The translations under genes and the position numbers were made by a program. 17,923 nucleotides of DNA from Planctomycetia bacterium (GTDB lineage: Bacteria; Planctomycetota; UBA1135; GCA-002686595): contig SXKQ01000074.1 of assembly GCA_005778045.1 (NCBI GenBank), positions 1 through 17,923 on the forward strand, given 5' to 3'. Below, one piece after another: positions 1 through 8,508 of this stretch; the first letter of the stretch is position 1; every line of letters begins with the position of its first letter. The notes under the pieces were generated by a model. It was not told the origin of the DNA. It did not search any database and saw nothing but the letters and a program-made list of their open reading frames with translations.

Positions 1-149
1 ACGTAGCGGATGCGGATGGTGGCGAAGTCCGGCTGCCCGGTCTTGGGACACAGGCAGGTGAACTCCGGGCATTCGAATCGGACCTCGAAGTCCCGCTCGG
101 GCGCCGGGCTGGGAAAGGTGTCGAGTTGCTTGGAGGCTTGGGTCGACAT
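1..149 (-). CDS. queF: NADPH-dependent 7-cyano-7-deazaguanine reductase QueF, N-terminal fragment (partial, runs off left edge)
   Basis: QueF reduces preQ0 to preQ1 with NADPH in the cytoplasm, a late step of queuosine biosynthesis for tRNA wobble position 34. Only the first 49 codons are in the window. The translated start is [20 protein letters not shown], followed by a stretch containing [19 protein letters not shown]. This matches the QueF signature around the catalytic cysteine; the Cys in LCPKTG corresponds to the nucleophile that forms the thioimide with preQ0. The ATG at 149-147 leaves a typical short N-terminal tail before the conserved core. A weak TACAGT box (minus strand, 165-160) lies just upstream. 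The gene is divergent from the large membrane protein that starts at 278. The family call is secure from the motif; the rest of the protein is not visible. Confidence 0.9.
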   Translation of the reverse strand, partial: MSTQASKQLDTFPSPAPERDFEVRFECPEFTCLCPKTGQPDFATIRIRY

Positions 150-277
150 AGCGGCGCAAACTGTAGCGAAGCGATCCCCGGGCGCGCTCGCCCTCGTTCC
201 ATGGGCGGGTGCACTTGGTAGCCTCCCCACCCGCTCCGGTCCACCCCACGCGCTCCACAAGTCACCTGAACCGTCCC

Positions 278-3200
278 ATGGTCCAACCGACGCGCCAGCG
301 AGGGCTCGTGCTCCTCGCACTGTTCCTGTCCGGCCTCGCCGGCCTCATGCACGAGGTCGTGTGGGCCAAGCTGCTCGCCAACCTGACCGGCAGCACGGCC
401 AAAGCGCACGCCGTCGTGCTGGCCGTGTTCATGGGCGGCCTCGCCCTCGGAGCCGTGCTCTTCGGGCGGCGCTCGGACAGCCGCGAACGTCCGCTGCGCG
501 TGTACGTGTGGCTCGAAATCCTGATCGGCCTGTACTGCATCGCGCTGCCCTTTCTCACCGAGGGCGCCGGAGCGCTGTACGAGAGCCTCGCGGGCGCGAC
601 CTTTGAACAGGGCGGGCTGAAGCTCGTGCTGCGCCTCGTGCTCTCGCTCGTCGTCATGCTCGCGCCGGCCGTGATGATGGGCGGCACCCTGCCCGTGCTC
701 GCGCGCTACCTGATCGAGGAGGTCGCGCAGACGCGCAAGGCCGTGGCCAGCCTGTACGCGCTCAACAACATCGGCGCTGTGCTCGGCTCCGGCGTGGCCG
801 GCTTCTACCTGCTCCCCGAACTCGGCATCTGGTCGGCCCTCGGCGTCGCTTCGTCGATGAACTTCATCGCGGCGGGCCTCGTGTGGCTAGCCGACGCGCG
901 CGGCGCCGGAACGCCGCAGGAGGTCGCCGCACCGTCGAGCGACTTGGGCCCGCAGTACACGGCGGGACAGTTCCGCGCGACGCTCTGGGCGCTGGCGCTC
1001 TCGGGCTTCGCGGCCATGGGCTTCGAGATCGTGTTCCTGCGCGTGATCGGGCTCGGCTTTGGCTCATCGAACAACTCGTTCACGGTGATGCTGATGTGCT
1101 TCATCACCGGCATCGGCATCGGCAGCTGGATCGTCTCGGTGGTCGACATCAAGCGGCCCTTGTGGTGGCTCGCGGCCTCGCAGGTCGCCGTGCTGCTCTC
1201 GCTGCTTGCGATCACGCCCGTGATCGAGCGCCTGCCGTACTTCATCAGCTCGATGCGCACCGAGCTGCTCGTGTTCGAGGATCCCACCAGCCCCGTGCCC
1301 TCGGGTCAGGTCGAGGGCGGCTACGAGCTGTTCCTCGCGGGGCAGGCGGCCTACTGCTTCTTGATGCTCCTGCTGCCCACGGTCTGCATCGGCTTCGGCT
1401 TCCCGCTCGTGAGCCAGATCCAGGCGCGCAGCGCGGCCCAGATCGGCGGCACGGTCGGCAACACCTACGCCTGGAACACGGTCGGCAACGTGCTCGGAGT
1501 GATCGTGACGAGCCTCGTGCTCATGCCGCTCCTCGGCATGGACGGCGCCTTCCACGTCAACCTCGCGCTCAACGGCCTCGCCATCGCGCTGCTGCTCGTC
1601 GCAGCGGCGGACGCAGGTCCCGTGCTGCGCCTCACGGCGGCCATCGCCGCGGCCGCTGGAGTCGTGACCTATTCGGTCATGGGCTTCCTCGAAGTGCGCG
1701 GCGAGCGCGTCGCGAGCTGGGCGCGCACGATCCGCCAGAGCGAGGGTCACCTGCGCCTGCGCAAGGGCCCGCCCGCGGACGCGGATGCGCTCCTGCTCTC
1801 CCGCCACGCCGCGTCGGATTTCGACTGGTGGAAGCGGACCCACCTGCGCGATCCCGACCCGCTGTTCGACGGCTGGGACGACTTCGGCCTGTGGGAGGAC
1901 GCGGACGCCTCGGTCATGGGCGTGCGCCGCGAGCGCTTGGCCGCGATCTACATCAACAGCAAGGGCGACGCCTCCACGGGCCCGCTCGACATGATCACGT
2001 TCCTCCTCTCGGGGCACATCCCGATGTTCTTCCTGCCCAAGGAAGGCGCGGACAAGGCCAACGTGATGGTGATCGGCCACGGCTCGGGCGTGACCACCGG
2101 CGCGATCTCGCTCTACGACGAGGTCGAGCGCATCGACGTGGTCGAGATCTCCAAGGCCGTGCTGGACGCGGACAAACTTTTCACCGGCGCGAACCACCAC
2201 GTACTCGCCAACCCCAAGACGCACGTGTACCTCGACGACGCGCGCACCTTCCTGCGCACCGTGCCGCGCAAGTACGACCTGATCGTGTCGCAGCCCTCGA
2301 ACCCGTGGATCGCGGGCATCGGCAGCCTGTTCACGGTCGACTTCTTCGAGGACTGCCGCGACCGCCTCGAGCAGGGCGGAATCATGATGGTGTGGTTCCA
2401 CCACTATGAGCAGTCCAACGAGACGATCCAGCTCATCACGCGTACGATCCACGAGGTCTTCCCGCACGTGCAGTCCTTCCTCACGGTCGAGTCCGACACG
2501 ATCGGTCTCGCCTCGATGGAACCCCTGCCGGTCGACTTCCCGGCCATGGAGCGCCTCTTCGATCGCCCCGCGATCCGCGCGGACCTTGCGCGCGTCGGGG
2601 TCTACAACCTCGCGGGCCTGCTCGCCTACCACGGCGCCAATCCCGCGCACTTCGCCGCGCTCGTGGGTCAGGGACCGCTCAATACCGACGATCACCAGCG
2701 CCTCGAGTACCTCGGCGCGCGCAACATGTTCCTAGGCAGCAATGCCAACCTGCTCGAGGTCGACCCGGGCTTCGACCTGCAGCCCGACGGGCTGACCGAC
2801 TCGTTCTTGGACCGCTACCTCTTGTGGCGCGAGGAGCAGCGCGAGCCGCTGCACCAGCTCGAGTTTCAAGCGACCCTCGCCAGCGTGGAGAACATCCTCA
2901 CGCGCAACCACCGCATGGCGCAGTCGCTGCGCTCGCGCGCGCCGCGCGCCACGGATACCTCCGCGCCCAGCCGTCCGGCGCGCGGCCAGCAGGTGCCGAT
3001 CGCCGAGATGGACTTCTCGGAAGCGTTCAACTGGGCCCAGATCGTGCAGGCGACCGCCGGGACCGAGGCCGCGCTCTCCTACCTCGAGCAGGCCGTGCGC
3101 AAGGAACCGACGAACTCCGGCGCCTCGATCGCGCTCGCGCAGGCTTACGACAAGGTCGGCCGCAGCGAGGACTGCATCAACGCGCTGCTCGCAGTGATGA

Positions 3201-3631
3201 ACGCCGGCACGACACGCACCGACCCGAAGCTCTCGCTCGCGCGGCTGGCCATGCGCGCGGAGCGCTTCGACGAAGCGCGGCGCATGCTGGAGGAACTCGT
3301 GCAGTACGAGGAGAACGGCGACGCGCTCTACCTGCTCGGCGAGTTAGTCGGGCGCAACGGCGACATCGGCGCCGCGGGCGAGTACTTCCGCCGCGCGATC
3401 CTGCGCGATCCAAGGCTGCGCAACTGGCAGGCCTCGATGAACTACACGCAGGTGCTGCGCATGCAAGCCCAGAACCTGCCTGCGAACGACGCGGAAGGGC
3501 GGCGCAAGCTGCTCGAGCTGGCGCGCTCCGAGGTTCGTTACGCCCTGCACTACAACCCGCAGGTCGCGGACCTCACGCAGCAGCTCGCGACGATCGAGGT
3601 CGACCTCGCGCGGCTGAACGCCGGAAACTAG
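278..3631 (+). CDS. Fused multi-pass membrane / spermidine-synthase-like SAM domain / TPR protein
   Basis: Residues about 8-500 form some 13-14 hydrophobic segments of the transporter-like kind seen in proteins labelled fused MFS/spermidine synthase. Residues about 595-735 form a Rossmann SAM-binding domain: VMVIGHGSG (596-604) is the glycine loop, VVEIS follows as the acidic strand end, and DDARTFL is the third conserved motif. Residues about 915-1117 are alpha-helical TPR-like repeats. True aminopropyltransferases carry a catalytic Asp in a D-S/T-x-D-P type motif after YDxIxx; here the position reads [12 protein letters not shown] (SQPSNPW at 671-677), so spermidine synthesis is unlikely and the substrate is unknown. 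The start at ATG 278 places the first membrane helix right after a short basic tail. An in-frame ATG at 209 would add 23 Pro/Ser-rich residues and looks less likely. Its stop is 7 bases from the stop of the opposing gene. Confidence 0.85.
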   Translation: MVQPTRQRGLVLLALFLSGLAGLMHEVVWAKLLANLTGSTAKAHAVVLAVFMGGLALGAVLFGRRSDSRERPLRVYVWLEILIGLYCIALPFLTEGAGALYESLAGATFEQGGLKLVLRLVLSLVVMLAPAVMMGGTLPVLARYLIEEVAQTRKAVASLYALNNIGAVLGSGVAGFYLLPELGIWSALGVASSMNFIAAGLVWLADARGAGTPQEVAAPSSDLGPQYTAGQFRATLWALALSGFAAMGFEIVFLRVIGLGFGSSNNSFTVMLMCFITGIGIGSWIVSVVDIKRPLWWLAASQVAVLLSLLAITPVIERLPYFISSMRTELLVFEDPTSPVPSGQVEGGYELFLAGQAAYCFLMLLLPTVCIGFGFPLVSQIQARSAAQIGGTVGNTYAWNTVGNVLGVIVTSLVLMPLLGMDGAFHVNLALNGLAIALLLVAAADAGPVLRLTAAIAAAAGVVTYSVMGFLEVRGERVASWARTIRQSEGHLRLRKGPPADADALLLSRHAASDFDWWKRTHLRDPDPLFDGWDDFGLWEDADASVMGVRRERLAAIYINSKGDASTGPLDMITFLLSGHIPMFFLPKEGADKANVMVIGHGSGVTTGAISLYDEVERIDVVEISKAVLDADKLFTGANHHVLANPKTHVYLDDARTFLRTVPRKYDLIVSQPSNPWIAGIGSLFTVDFFEDCRDRLEQGGIMMVWFHHYEQSNETIQLITRTIHEVFPHVQSFLTVESDTIGLASMEPLPVDFPAMERLFDRPAIRADLARVGVYNLAGLLAYHGANPAHFAALVGQGPLNTDDHQRLEYLGARNMFLGSNANLLEVDPGFDLQPDGLTDSFLDRYLLWREEQREPLHQLEFQATLASVENILTRNHRMAQSLRSRAPRATDTSAPSRPARGQQVPIAEMDFSEAFNWAQIVQATAGTEAALSYLEQAVRKEPTNSGASIALAQAYDKVGRSEDCINALLAVMNAGTTRTDPKLSLARLAMRAERFDEARRMLEELVQYEENGDALYLLGELVGRNGDIGAAGEYFRRAILRDPRLRNWQASMNYTQVLRMQAQNLPANDAEGRRKLLELARSEVRYALHYNPQVADLTQQLATIEVDLARLNAGN

Positions 3632-3638
3632 GGCCGGC

Positions 3639-5642
3639 TCATCGCCCGGGCAGCCGCACGCGGCGTCTCTCCACGGCCTGACCGTCGACGAGCACCTCGA
3701 GCAGCGCCTCGTCTGTGACCTCGGCCAGCGCGCGCGCGTCGAAAAGCACGAGCACGTCGTCGCGCTCGCCGATGGAGGCGACTGGAGCACCCTCGCGGTC
3801 GAGCGCGCACAGCCTCCACGTGCGACGCGCGTCGTCGCCCTCGGCCGCCCCTCCTGTGCGCGCGGCCAGCGCCGTTCCATCCAGCACAAGTCCGCCGTCG
3901 AGCACCGGCTCCGGGAGCTCCGCAAGGAGCTCGGCTTGCGTGATGCGACTCCAGCCAGCCGCGGACCACAGCTGGCGCACGCGCCCAGCCGAGAGCCACT
4001 CGAGCGACGAGCGCAGGTCGAACACGGCCTCGGGCGCGTCGCCGAGATAGGCCCACACGCCCTCGACGCGCCCGTCCTCCCGGCCCACATCCGATCCCGA
4101 ACGCCACGCGAGCACTGGCGGCCGCGTTGTGTCCGCATCCGCGGTCGCACGCACCACGAGCGCCCCGACCGAGAGCGGGTCGAGCTCGAGTTCCGGAGAC
4201 ACGCCGTCGCGGATCCAGCTGCGGGCGCCCGAGCCATCGAACGCCGCGAGCACGCCCCGCGCCTGCCAGCCACCTTCGACTCGCAACACCAGCGACAGGC
4301 TCTGCTCCCGCGCCCGCGCGAGCTCGCCCGTGCAGGCGCGCAGGGCCAACTGACGCGAGCTCACGCGTGCGAGCATCGCCGCGTCCCCGCGCGCATCGAT
4401 CGCACCCTCCGCACAGCGCACGCCGAGCACCACGTCCGGGCTGTCGACGATCCACGCCGAGCGCGCGCCCACCTGCGCCAGGGCCGCCTCGAGGCGCTCG
4501 AGCTCGCGTCCCGCTGCGCGGTGCGCGAGTCCGGCCGAGTGAGACAGCACGGCCAGTCCCACGGCGAGCACGAGCGGCAGCACGACGCGTCGAAAACCCG
4601 ACATGGCGACCGAGCCGAGCCCGAGCGCGACGGACAACACCGCGGCGGACAGCAACATGCCCTCTGCATCGCGCAGATCGCCCGGGTGGGCACGCACGCC
4701 ACGCCCCACGGCCTCCGCGAGCAGCAGCGCGAGCGCCCACAGCCCAAGCAGGCGCCCCCACAGGCGCGGAGCGGCACGCGCAGCGACGAGGATCGGCTGG
4801 AACGCGGCCAGCGCGAGCAGCCCCGCGAGCACGAAGCCGAGCGCGCCGAGCACCTCGACGTTGACCGGGAAGAGCAGCGCGCCGAGGCGCTCGAAGAAGC
4901 CCGCGATGCCGCTCAGGCTCGCGAGCGCGATCGGAGCCGGTAACGCGAGCTCGTCGAGGACGAGGCTGCGCACCCAAATGTCGAACAGCACGCACGCCAG
5001 AGTCACCGCTGCGGCGAGCCCGGCGGAACGCGCACGCGCAGCGAGCGTGCGCTGGCGATTCGCTGAGAGGAACTCCGCTGCGGCAAGCCACGCAGGCAGG
5101 GAGAGCGCGAGGTCGCTCGAGAGCCCCGCGAGCACGGCCGCCAGCGCAGCCAGCCACAGCGCGAGACTGGTGCGCTCCTGTCGCGCGTGCAAGTAGGTCC
5201 ACAGGCACAGGGACGAAAAGCACAGCGCCATCAAGTCCGCGCGCGCGGTCAGGCTCGCGACAGCGGCGAACGACACCGGGTGCAGGGCAAAAACGAGCGC
5301 CGAGGCCCAACCGGCCGCCCGCGCCAGCTCGCCACCGCTCCACGGAAGCAGCAAGCGCCGCGCGCAACGCCCGAGGGCCAAGGCGGCGACGAGCAGCCAC
5401 GCGAGGCTCTCGAGACGCGCCACGATCGCCGGGGCTCTTCCGGCCGTGGCGGCGAGGTCGAGACTCGCGAGCAGGTGGCCGCCGGCGAGCGCGGGGTCGA
5501 TCAGGCTGCGCGACGCGCGCGCACGCTCGACGAGTCCGACCTCGGCGCCGTGGAGATCCGACTGGAGCAGCGGCAGCGCCGCCCAGCTCGCGAGCAGGAC
5601 GAACAGGGCTCCGATCAGGATGCGCCGCGGCTGTAGAGGCAT
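3639..5642 (-). CDS. TMTC-like multi-pass membrane protein, probable GT-C-fold glycosyltransferase relative
   Basis: This 667-residue protein has an N-terminal membrane half (about 10-12 hydrophobic segments, residues 7-385) and a soluble, probably extracytoplasmic, C-terminal half. The segment HPVSFAAVASLTARADLMA at 121-139 resembles the HPVHxEAVAxxxxRxDLLA motif of TMTC-type and related GT-C mannosyltransferase-like proteins. TMTC proteins normally end in TPRs; here residues about 395-667 do not look like TPRs and include WIVDSPDVVLGVRC, so the C-terminal domain is unassigned. The start at ATG 5642 is preferred over the in-frame ATG at 5684, because the extra 14 residues would cover a TACAAT box that looks like a promoter -10. 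It converges on the upstream fused protein and is divergent from the glycosyltransferase at 5741. Function as a glycosyltransferase is inferred; the catalytic acid is not certain. Confidence 0.7.
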   Translation of the reverse strand: MPLQPRRILIGALFVLLASWAALPLLQSDLHGAEVGLVERARASRSLIDPALAGGHLLASLDLAATAGRAPAIVARLESLAWLLVAALALGRCARRLLLPWSGGELARAAGWASALVFALHPVSFAAVASLTARADLMALCFSSLCLWTYLHARQERTSLALWLAALAAVLAGLSSDLALSLPAWLAAAEFLSANRQRTLAARARSAGLAAAVTLACVLFDIWVRSLVLDELALPAPIALASLSGIAGFFERLGALLFPVNVEVLGALGFVLAGLLALAAFQPILVAARAAPRLWGRLLGLWALALLLAEAVGRGVRAHPGDLRDAEGMLLSAAVLSVALGLGSVAMSGFRRVVLPLVLAVGLAVLSHSAGLAHRAAGRELERLEAALAQVGARSAWIVDSPDVVLGVRCAEGAIDARGDAAMLARVSSRQLALRACTGELARAREQSLSLVLRVEGGWQARGVLAAFDGSGARSWIRDGVSPELELDPLSVGALVVRATADADTTRPPVLAWRSGSDVGREDGRVEGVWAYLGDAPEAVFDLRSSLEWLSAGRVRQLWSAAGWSRITQAELLAELPEPVLDGGLVLDGTALAARTGGAAEGDDARRTWRLCALDREGAPVASIGERDDVLVLFDARALAEVTDEALLEVLVDGQAVERRRVRLPGR

Positions 5643-5652
5643 GGCAGGGCGC

Positions 5653-5670
5653 GGGATTGTAGGGCCACGC
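5653..5670 (-). promoter_or_regulatory. Possible promoter -10 region of the TMTC-like gene
   Basis: On the minus strand the sequence reads CCCTACAATCCCGCG shortly before ATG 5642. TACAAT differs from the sigma-70 -10 consensus at one base and stands out in GC-rich DNA. It would place transcription start only about 5-10 bases before the ATG, implying a very short leader. No convincing -35 is visible, so this is tentative. Confidence 0.3.
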
Positions 5671-5740
5671 GGAGCAGGAACCATGCCCCGCCCCCCCGCG
5701 TGCGCTCGACGCGGGCCCGCCCGGGTTGCAGAATCCGGCC

Positions 5741-7333
5741 GTGGAAGCTCCTCGCGCCCGCGTCCCCGCGCTCCCCTCCGCGGCGCTGCTCGCCCTGCCG
5801 TTCCTGCTAGCGCTGGCGTGGGCCATGGACTTCCTCGTCGACGACGCCTTCATCTCGTTCCGCTACGGGCGCCACCTTGCGGACGGACACGGGCTGGTGT
5901 GGAACATCGGCGAGACTCCGCCAGTCGAGGGCTTCTCGAACTTCCTGTGGACCGTGCTGTGCGCGAGCCTCGAGCTCGCCGGGCTCGATCCGCAGTTGTG
6001 GACGCGGCTCGTCGGCGTCGCGTGCGCCGTCTCGCTCGTCGTGCTCGTGGCGCGCGTCGCCACTGCACGGCTCTCGAGCGGCACCTGCGCAAGGCTTGCG
6101 ACGCTGAGCACGGCCACGCTCGCCCCGGTCGCCGTGTGGTCCACGAGCGGCCTCGAGACCATGGCCTGCGCCTTGTGCGTCTTCGGAGTCTTCGAGCGGC
6201 TCGTCGTCGAGCGCGGCGCCCCGCGGACACTCGGGGCGAGCCTGTGGGCCGCGCTGGCGGTACTCGTGCGCGCGGACGGCTTCGTGTGGGTGGCGATGAG
6301 CGGTGTCGCCGCGCTCGCCGCAGCCGACGCGGGCGAACGGCGCGCGCTGTTGCGCGCGGTGCTGGTCACGGCCGCGGCGACGCTCGCGACGGTGCTCGCC
6401 TACTTAGCCTTCCGCTACGCGTACTTCGAGGCGCTGCAGCCCAATACGGCGCGCATCAAGGTCGCCTTCGGGTCCAAATACCTGCTGCGTGGAGCCCAGT
6501 ACGTCGCGAGCCTGCTCCTGTGCGTCGCGAGCGTGCCCGTCGCGCTCGGCGGCTCCCTCGCGTGCCTGCGCTCGGAGCGCTCGGGACTCGCGCGGGGCGC
6601 ACTCGTCTTCTGCGCGAGCGCCTTCGCCTACCTAGTCGTGCTCGGCGGCGACTGGATGATGATGTACCGCATGCTCGTGCCGGCGATGCCGTTCGTCGCG
6701 CTCGCGCTCGGTGCGTGGCTCGCGACGTTCGCCCGTGCCGCCGTGCAGCTCGGCATCGGCGTCCCGCTGGTGCTCGCGGGAGCGCTGCCCTGCTTCGACC
6801 AACACCTCGTGCCACAGAAGCTGCGCGAGCTCGCTCACTTCCGCTGGAGCCAAGAGTTCCGCAGCGAGCACGCCATGTGGGAGAAGGGCGTGATCGACAT
6901 CCGCGATTGGATCGAGGTCGGGCGCGCGCTCGCCGCTGCGACCCGGTCCGGCGAGTCGATCGTGCTCGGGAACATCGGTGCGTTCGGCTACTTCGCGAAC
7001 GAGCTCGTCGTGCTCGACACCCACGGGCTCACGAATCGCGAGTCCCTCGAGCCGCTCGACCCGGCCGCGCGCGAGATGCCGGGCCACGACCGCAAGATCG
7101 GCTTCGATGCCTTCGCGAAATACCAGCCGACCTACTTCAACGCGCGCATCGTCGACGCGGCTGCGCCCTGGGGCATCCTGCCCAAGGCCTGGCAGCGGCT
7201 CGACGAAAGCGGCACGGTCGCCGGCCCCAACGATGCGGCGCTCGCGAAATACGAGTTCGTGCTCGCGCCGCTCGAGCCGGAGCAGGGCTTCCGCCCGGGC
7301 ACCGCGCTGCTGCTCATCCGCTACCGCCGTTGA
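5741..7333 (+). CDS. GT-C family membrane glycosyltransferase (DDAFISFRY type)
   Basis: The predicted product is about 530 residues with roughly 9-11 membrane segments. Directly after the first helix comes DDAFISFRYGRHLADGHGLV (D34, D35), then NIGE and PPVEGFSNFLWT. This first extracytoplasmic loop pattern, a DDAFI acid pair followed by GHGLVxNxGE and EGxxNFLW, is typical of polyprenyl-phosphate-sugar-dependent glycosyltransferases near the GT39/GT87 and arabinofuranosyltransferase-like groups. The Asp pair probably forms the catalytic and metal-binding site. The C-terminal part (from about residue 375) is a periplasmic-type domain. Donor and acceptor cannot be told from sequence. No ATG lies before the first helix: candidate starts are GTG 5741 (used) and TTG 5726. 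It is divergent from the TMTC-like gene, and a DUF4863 gene follows after 33 bases on the same strand. Confidence 0.8.
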   Translation: MEAPRARVPALPSAALLALPFLLALAWAMDFLVDDAFISFRYGRHLADGHGLVWNIGETPPVEGFSNFLWTVLCASLELAGLDPQLWTRLVGVACAVSLVVLVARVATARLSSGTCARLATLSTATLAPVAVWSTSGLETMACALCVFGVFERLVVERGAPRTLGASLWAALAVLVRADGFVWVAMSGVAALAAADAGERRALLRAVLVTAAATLATVLAYLAFRYAYFEALQPNTARIKVAFGSKYLLRGAQYVASLLLCVASVPVALGGSLACLRSERSGLARGALVFCASAFAYLVVLGGDWMMMYRMLVPAMPFVALALGAWLATFARAAVQLGIGVPLVLAGALPCFDQHLVPQKLRELAHFRWSQEFRSEHAMWEKGVIDIRDWIEVGRALAAATRSGESIVLGNIGAFGYFANELVVLDTHGLTNRESLEPLDPAAREMPGHDRKIGFDAFAKYQPTYFNARIVDAAAPWGILPKAWQRLDESGTVAGPNDAALAKYEFVLAPLEPEQGFRPGTALLLIRYRR

Positions 7334-7366
7334 GCGATCGGGCGCGGGGCACTACAACCAAGCCCC

Positions 7367-7825
7367 ATGAGCACGACCCTCGAAGCCTTCCGTCCGCTCC
7401 TCGACGCCGCCCGCGGCGTCTCGCCCGCCGATCCCGCCGCGGCCGCGGCCGAGCTGCACCGGCGCTTCAACCCGAGCGGGCCCGCGGCGTGCGCGCTGCA
7501 GGCCACGCTGGTCGGGATGCTCGAGCGAGGCGAGATCGCCAACCGCGGCGAGTTGCCCGTGCGCTACGGCCGCGTGACCAAGGCGCTGCCGGAGACCTAC
7601 GACTTCTCGATCGATGTGGTGCACATGAACGGCGCTGGACCGCTGCACCGCCACCCCAATGGCGAGCTCAACTTCTGCATGACCCTCGACGGCAGCCCCA
7701 CCTTCATGGGCCAGCCCGCGGGCTGGGTGGTCGAGGCCCCCGGCTCCCAGCACGTGCCGACGGTGGCCGGCGGGACCATGCTGATCGTGTACCTGCTGCC
7801 CCAAGGCCGCATCGAGTTCCTGTAG
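7367..7825 (+). CDS. DUF4863 family cupin (4-hydroxylaminobenzoate-lyase-like)
   Basis: This 152-residue soluble protein matches from memory the DUF4863 family, whose studied member PnbB is a hydroxylaminobenzoate lyase. Visible motifs are ERGEIANRGELPVRYGRV (53-70), FSIDVVHM (80-87), GPLHRHPNGELNF (91-103), and PGSQHVPTVAGGTMLIVYLL. The layout HxHxxxE (H94, H96, E100) plus H129 reads as a cupin metal site. The family has spread far beyond nitroaromatic degraders, and nothing nearby suggests nitroaromatic catabolism, so the real substrate is unknown. ATG 7367 is the only sensible start. It lies 33 bases after the glycosyltransferase and 52 bases before the EF-P paralogue, so the three may share a transcript. 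A 6-bp inverted repeat begins at its stop codon. Confidence 0.8.
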   Translation: MSTTLEAFRPLLDAARGVSPADPAAAAAELHRRFNPSGPAACALQATLVGMLERGEIANRGELPVRYGRVTKALPETYDFSIDVVHMNGAGPLHRHPNGELNFCMTLDGSPTFMGQPAGWVVEAPGSQHVPTVAGGTMLIVYLLPQGRIEFL

Positions 7826-7841
7826 CGCTGCGCCTGCGCTA
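7823..7841 (+). repeat. Short inverted repeat overlapping the DUF4863 stop codon
   Basis: TAGCGC at 7823-7828 and GCGCTA at 7836-7841 form a perfect 6-bp inverted repeat around a 7-base spacer. The left arm includes the TAG stop. No T-run follows, so a rho-independent terminator is not supported. It could be a weak attenuating hairpin or an operator in front of the EF-P paralogue, or chance. Confidence 0.35.
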
Positions 7842-7864
7842 GACTGTTCGGCCACTTCAACGCC

Positions 7865-7870
7865 AGAGGA
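7865..7870 (+). promoter_or_regulatory. Shine-Dalgarno deciding the GTG start of the EF-P paralogue
   Basis: AGAGGA sits 7 bases before GTG 7878 and is complementary to the 16S rRNA 3' end. Most genes in this window have no such site, so it helps fix the GTG start and suggests fairly strong translation. Confidence 0.6.
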
Positions 7871-7877
7871 CTTTTCC

Positions 7878-8426
7878 GTGCAAGCCAGCGCTCTCGATGT
7901 CCGCAAAGGTTACCTGCTCGAATACCAAGGCCGCATGTGCACCGTCGCCGACTGGAGCATCATGCGCAACGACCGCCGTCAGTACGTCTTCGTGACGCTC
8001 AAGGACCTGCTCACGGGTCGCATCACGGAGCTGAAGGAGCACGGCGACACCAAGTTCGAAGTCCTCGACAAGGACAACATCGAGCTGTCGCACTCCTACC
8101 AGGAAGGGCCGGAAGAGGTCTTCTACGACGCCGAGGGCAACGAGTTCCGCTGCTCGATCGAGGCCGCCAAGGACGCGCTCGTGTGGGGCTCGGACAAGTA
8201 CATCGGTTTCCTCGTCAACGGCAAGGTCGTGACCGTCAGCCCGCCGTCCTCGGTGGTCTGCAAGGTCGCTGAGTGCGCGCCACCGATGAAGGGCGCCAAC
8301 AACTCTTGGAAGGACGCCGTGCTCGAAAACGGCATCAAGATCAAGGTCTCGAATCTGGTCAACGTCGGCGAGAAGGTGCGCGTCGACCCCGAGACCCTCG
8401 AGTTCCGCGAGCGCGTCACCGGCTGA
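7878..8426 (+). CDS. Elongation factor P family protein with atypical tip loop
   Basis: At 182 residues it has the usual EF-P length and three-domain order: KOW-like N-terminal domain (about 1-62), central OB domain (about 65-127) and C-terminal OB domain (about 130-182, with VKVDPxTxEFxER-like ending RVDPETLEFRERV). EF-P relieves ribosome stalling at polyproline by inserting a modified Lys or Arg at the tip of domain I into the peptidyl transferase centre. In standard EF-P the loop reads PGKG; here it reads SIMRNDRRQYVFV (27-39), without the flanking glycines or the canonical Lys34, and one residue shorter. Arg33 or Arg34 may stand in for the modified residue, or the protein may act unmodified. 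GTG 7878 is supported by the ribosome binding site AGAGGA. It is probably a paralogue of the main EF-P rather than the only copy, but other copies would lie outside this window. Confidence 0.85.
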   Translation: MQASALDVRKGYLLEYQGRMCTVADWSIMRNDRRQYVFVTLKDLLTGRITELKEHGDTKFEVLDKDNIELSHSYQEGPEEVFYDAEGNEFRCSIEAAKDALVWGSDKYIGFLVNGKVVTVSPPSSVVCKVAECAPPMKGANNSWKDAVLENGIKIKVSNLVNVGEKVRVDPETLEFRERVTG

Positions 8427-8508
8427 GCGCCGCCCCGGAGCCGTTCCAGTTCTTGCCCGAGGTCGTCGCGCATTCCGCGGCGGCCTCGCGTGCTTTCCGG
8501 AGCGCGCG

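Noticed and set aside
1064..2695. Minus-strand open frame of 543 codons within the fused membrane/SAM protein
   Set aside because: Antisense shadow rich in His/Arg/Glu from complementary codons of a well-supported gene; the His content is an artefact of antisense reading.
3628..5853. Minus-strand open frame of 741 codons parallel to the TMTC-like gene
   Set aside because: Low-complexity Arg/Ala/Gly product; the neighbouring frame gives a convincing membrane protein.
5446..7842. Plus-strand open frame of 798 codons over the second glycosyltransferase
   Set aside because: Shadow frame of the glycosyltransferase and cupin genes; Arg-rich with no recognisable motif.
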